From assembly GCA_965197405.1 (NCBI GenBank), contig OZ240206.1, positions 3,313,401 to 3,377,400 on the forward strand: 64,000 nt of DNA, given 5' to 3'. Shown one piece after another: positions 62,322-64,000 of this stretch (within the stretch, counting starts at the first letter, position 1; each line of letters begins with the position of its first letter). The position numbers and the translations under genes are program-made. The notes under the pieces are model-generated. The model saw nothing but the letters and a program-made list of their open reading frames with translations, had not been told where the DNA came from and made no database searches. The DNA comes from G965197405 sp965197405. Lineage in GTDB: Bacteria; Chloroflexota; Dehalococcoidia; Lucifugimonadales; JAGWBF01.

Positions 62322-64000
62322 TCAGTTCTCCTCGCACTTCCAGACGCATTGCTGGACGTTGGTCGTCTCATTCAACGCACAATCGCGCTGACACAGCTGC
62401 ACCGGACCCTCAGCCGCCTTGGGCTGGGAGAAGTACCTGTCGCCCCTCGTCGGTATCCTGTAGGTCTCCGAGTCCTGCTGCATACAGACAACCTGAAGCT
62501 GTGTGATTGTGGGTTCAGAAGCCGGGACATAACTTGCAGTAACCACGAGTGGGCTGTAGAACACCCTTGTAGTCAACGGAGCGAAACGCACCAGCTGGAA
62601 CGTTGGCATACCATGAAAGACTGCCGGCTCGGCAACTTCCAGTGACGGGAAAGCGGGAGCGTAACGCGATGTCCAAGCCTGCAGCGGTTGCCGAGAGGCA
62701 GTAGAGGCAGCTGACGTACCTTGGCTCACTCCCACAATCATCATCCTCTGGTTGCTGCCGTCCTTAGGCTCCAGCCAGTCCCCGGGCTGGTAGGCCACTG
62801 GTTGCAGCCGTCGTCACTGATCAGGAAAGTCTGAAGGTCGTTGCCGCCGATTTCGGGAGCCGAGATCGCCGCCGCGACTTCGACACCAGACCGGTCCTGC
62901 CCGGCGGTTTTGTGGGGGAGCAAGCGGTAGGCGTATCTCCTCGGGAAACTCGTCCGAGATTGATGCTATCGCCGTTGAAATCGACGAACCCCTGATTGAC
63001 CTCCGGCAGATGGCCGTCCCTTGTTACGGTAAGGGTAAACTGGGCGGCCCCATCAGAGGTGAAGGTGAGATCAAACGACCACGTAGTAGAGGCTAGTTCC
63101 TTCTGCGACTCATCGTGGTCTTCACACAACTCGGGGTGTTGTTCACACCAAGACCGAAAGTCTATAGTCACCACTGCACGATTGCGCCCAACTTTTTCGT
63201 AGCCAAATCCGTAACTGAGGCCTGTTTCACCGAAAGCTGCCTCTCCACGTTGCCCGAGCAGCGTACGTTCCAGCAAATTGTCGCGGGGAGATTCCGGAAG
63301 AGCCGGATTTCTGGGTGTGGGAATACGGCTTTCCAAACTATTCCAATCTTCAGGCGCATAGTCAGACTTCTTGGCGATTTCTTCCCACCATGACGGCGGG
63401 ACAGGAAGCTGTAGATCAAGCGCCGGGTCCGAGTGAAAAATGCCAGGCCAGGTAGCCGGCTCACCCTCTTCGTCTGCGACCGTCACGCGCATGTTGCCTG
63501 ACGGCTCGAAGTCGAGGGTGAATACGTAGCTGTCCCCCTCCCTACCCGGAAGATGAGCCTACCCTGGAAGGTCCCGTATTCTCGTATGTATAATCGCCAT
63601 CAGTATAGAGAGGGAGACCTGTACTCGGATCGCGTGTGACGCGCCATGCGCTACCCGGCTTGAAATTCAACCCGCAGTCCAATTCCGGCCCCGCAGACAT
63701 CCGAAGTTCAGTCCAGGGATGAAATCGTCCCGGCCCCAAGCAAGAACGTCGAACTCTTCTTGGCTTCTCGGTGCTCGTGGAATGTCGACATCACTTTCGG
63801 TTTGTTGCCCCGAGCGCGGCATTTTGAAGCTCGTGTCGAAGGGCGTCTCAGTGTTGACCCCGGCGTCGAAGCAGTCTTCGACGAATGATCCCGCGGTCAG
63901 GGACGAAAACGCCAGCGCGATATCACAAGAGCCGCGCGACGGGTCGTCGAACTCTAAGGTGATCCTGCTTGTGTCTGAACCGGTGTATGTGTAGGTGCAG
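62322..64000 (-). pseudogene. Multiply frameshifted secreted-protein gene, 5' end outside the window
   Basis: Several consecutive frames each carry a piece of one protein: near 63664-64000 CTYTYTGSDTSRITLEFDDP, near 63542-63700 FKPGSAWRVTRDPSTGLPLY, near 62940-63540 GDSYVFTLDFEPSGNMRVTV and YGFGYEKVGRNRAVVTIDFR, near 62800-62940 PHKTAGQDRSGVEVAAAI, and 62322-62798 YQPGDWLEPKDGSNQRMMIV ending with a Cys-rich tail. At least three shifts are needed, so it is a pseudogene or a poorly sequenced stretch. The repeated YTYTG/YTYEN segments resemble domains of other Chloroflexota envelope proteins. Confidence 0.65.

Noticed and set aside
1..64000. tRNA or rRNA genes, including tRNA-based attachment sites
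   Set aside because: I looked for tRNA-like cloverleaf ends and rRNA segments and saw none; a tRNAscan-SE or Infernal run would be decisive.

Overview
This is a GC-rich bacterial window with no rRNA or tRNA gene that I could see. Giant secreted proteins built from cadherin-like, Ig-like and Pro/Thr-rich segments, a T4SS with no outer-membrane components, and many short HTH genes fit a member of the Chloroflexota (Dehalococcoidia/SAR202-like). That assignment is inference from protein style, not from a marker gene.

Layout. (1) 1-10.5 kb: the end of an IS5-family element, an HTH protein, a collagen-like surface protein, a 1.8k-residue cadherin-repeat protein with an EF-hand/dockerin-like tail, and a three-gene operon (small partner protein, clan AA aspartic protease, LexA/S24-like peptidase). 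(2) About 10.96-33.8 kb: integrative element A. In order it holds a tetra-HTH protein, two small genes, a coiled-coil/HTH protein interrupted at its stop codon by an IS630 copy, a candidate origin/oriT region, a conjugation module (secreted protein, VirB6/TrbL-like, two VirB2-like pilins, a PrgI fusion, VirB4, VirD4/TraG, replication-relaxation protein), an ImmR/ImmA-like regulator pair, a divergent cascade of small HTH genes, a Phd/VapC pair, an IS5 copy, and a large serine recombinase at the right end. (3) About 34.3-41.2 kb: element B, in the opposite orientation. It carries paralogues of A's recombinase, small helical gene, HTH genes, coiled-coil gene and tetra-HTH gene in the same relative order, but has no T4SS. 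The two recombinase genes converge on about 500 bp of a third, broken serine recombinase gene bounded by 15-bp near-identical direct repeats, which look like attachment sites. (4) 41.8-52.1 kb: one 3,429-residue secreted protein combining beta-propellers, LRRs, Ig-like repeats, a glucose/sorbosone dehydrogenase-like domain and a water-dikinase-like phosphohistidine/ATP-binding region. (5) 52.8-54.7 kb: a NarL-type two-component system followed by a decayed LRR gene. (6) 55-64 kb: lipoproteins with Pro/Thr repeat stalks (one with an HExxH zincin motif, one with Fn3-like repeats and a frameshift, one with GLUG repeats) and a broken gene at the window edge.

How it works together. Elements A and B look like siblings of one uncharacterised integrative-element family. 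A appears self-transmissible, while B looks like a compact, T4SS-free relative that may depend on A. Shared non-coding blocks (a candidate origin/oriT-like sequence, hairpin leaders, a palindromic operator) probably tie the modules together. The flanking regions encode a cell-surface and secreted repertoire rich in repeats and gene remnants.
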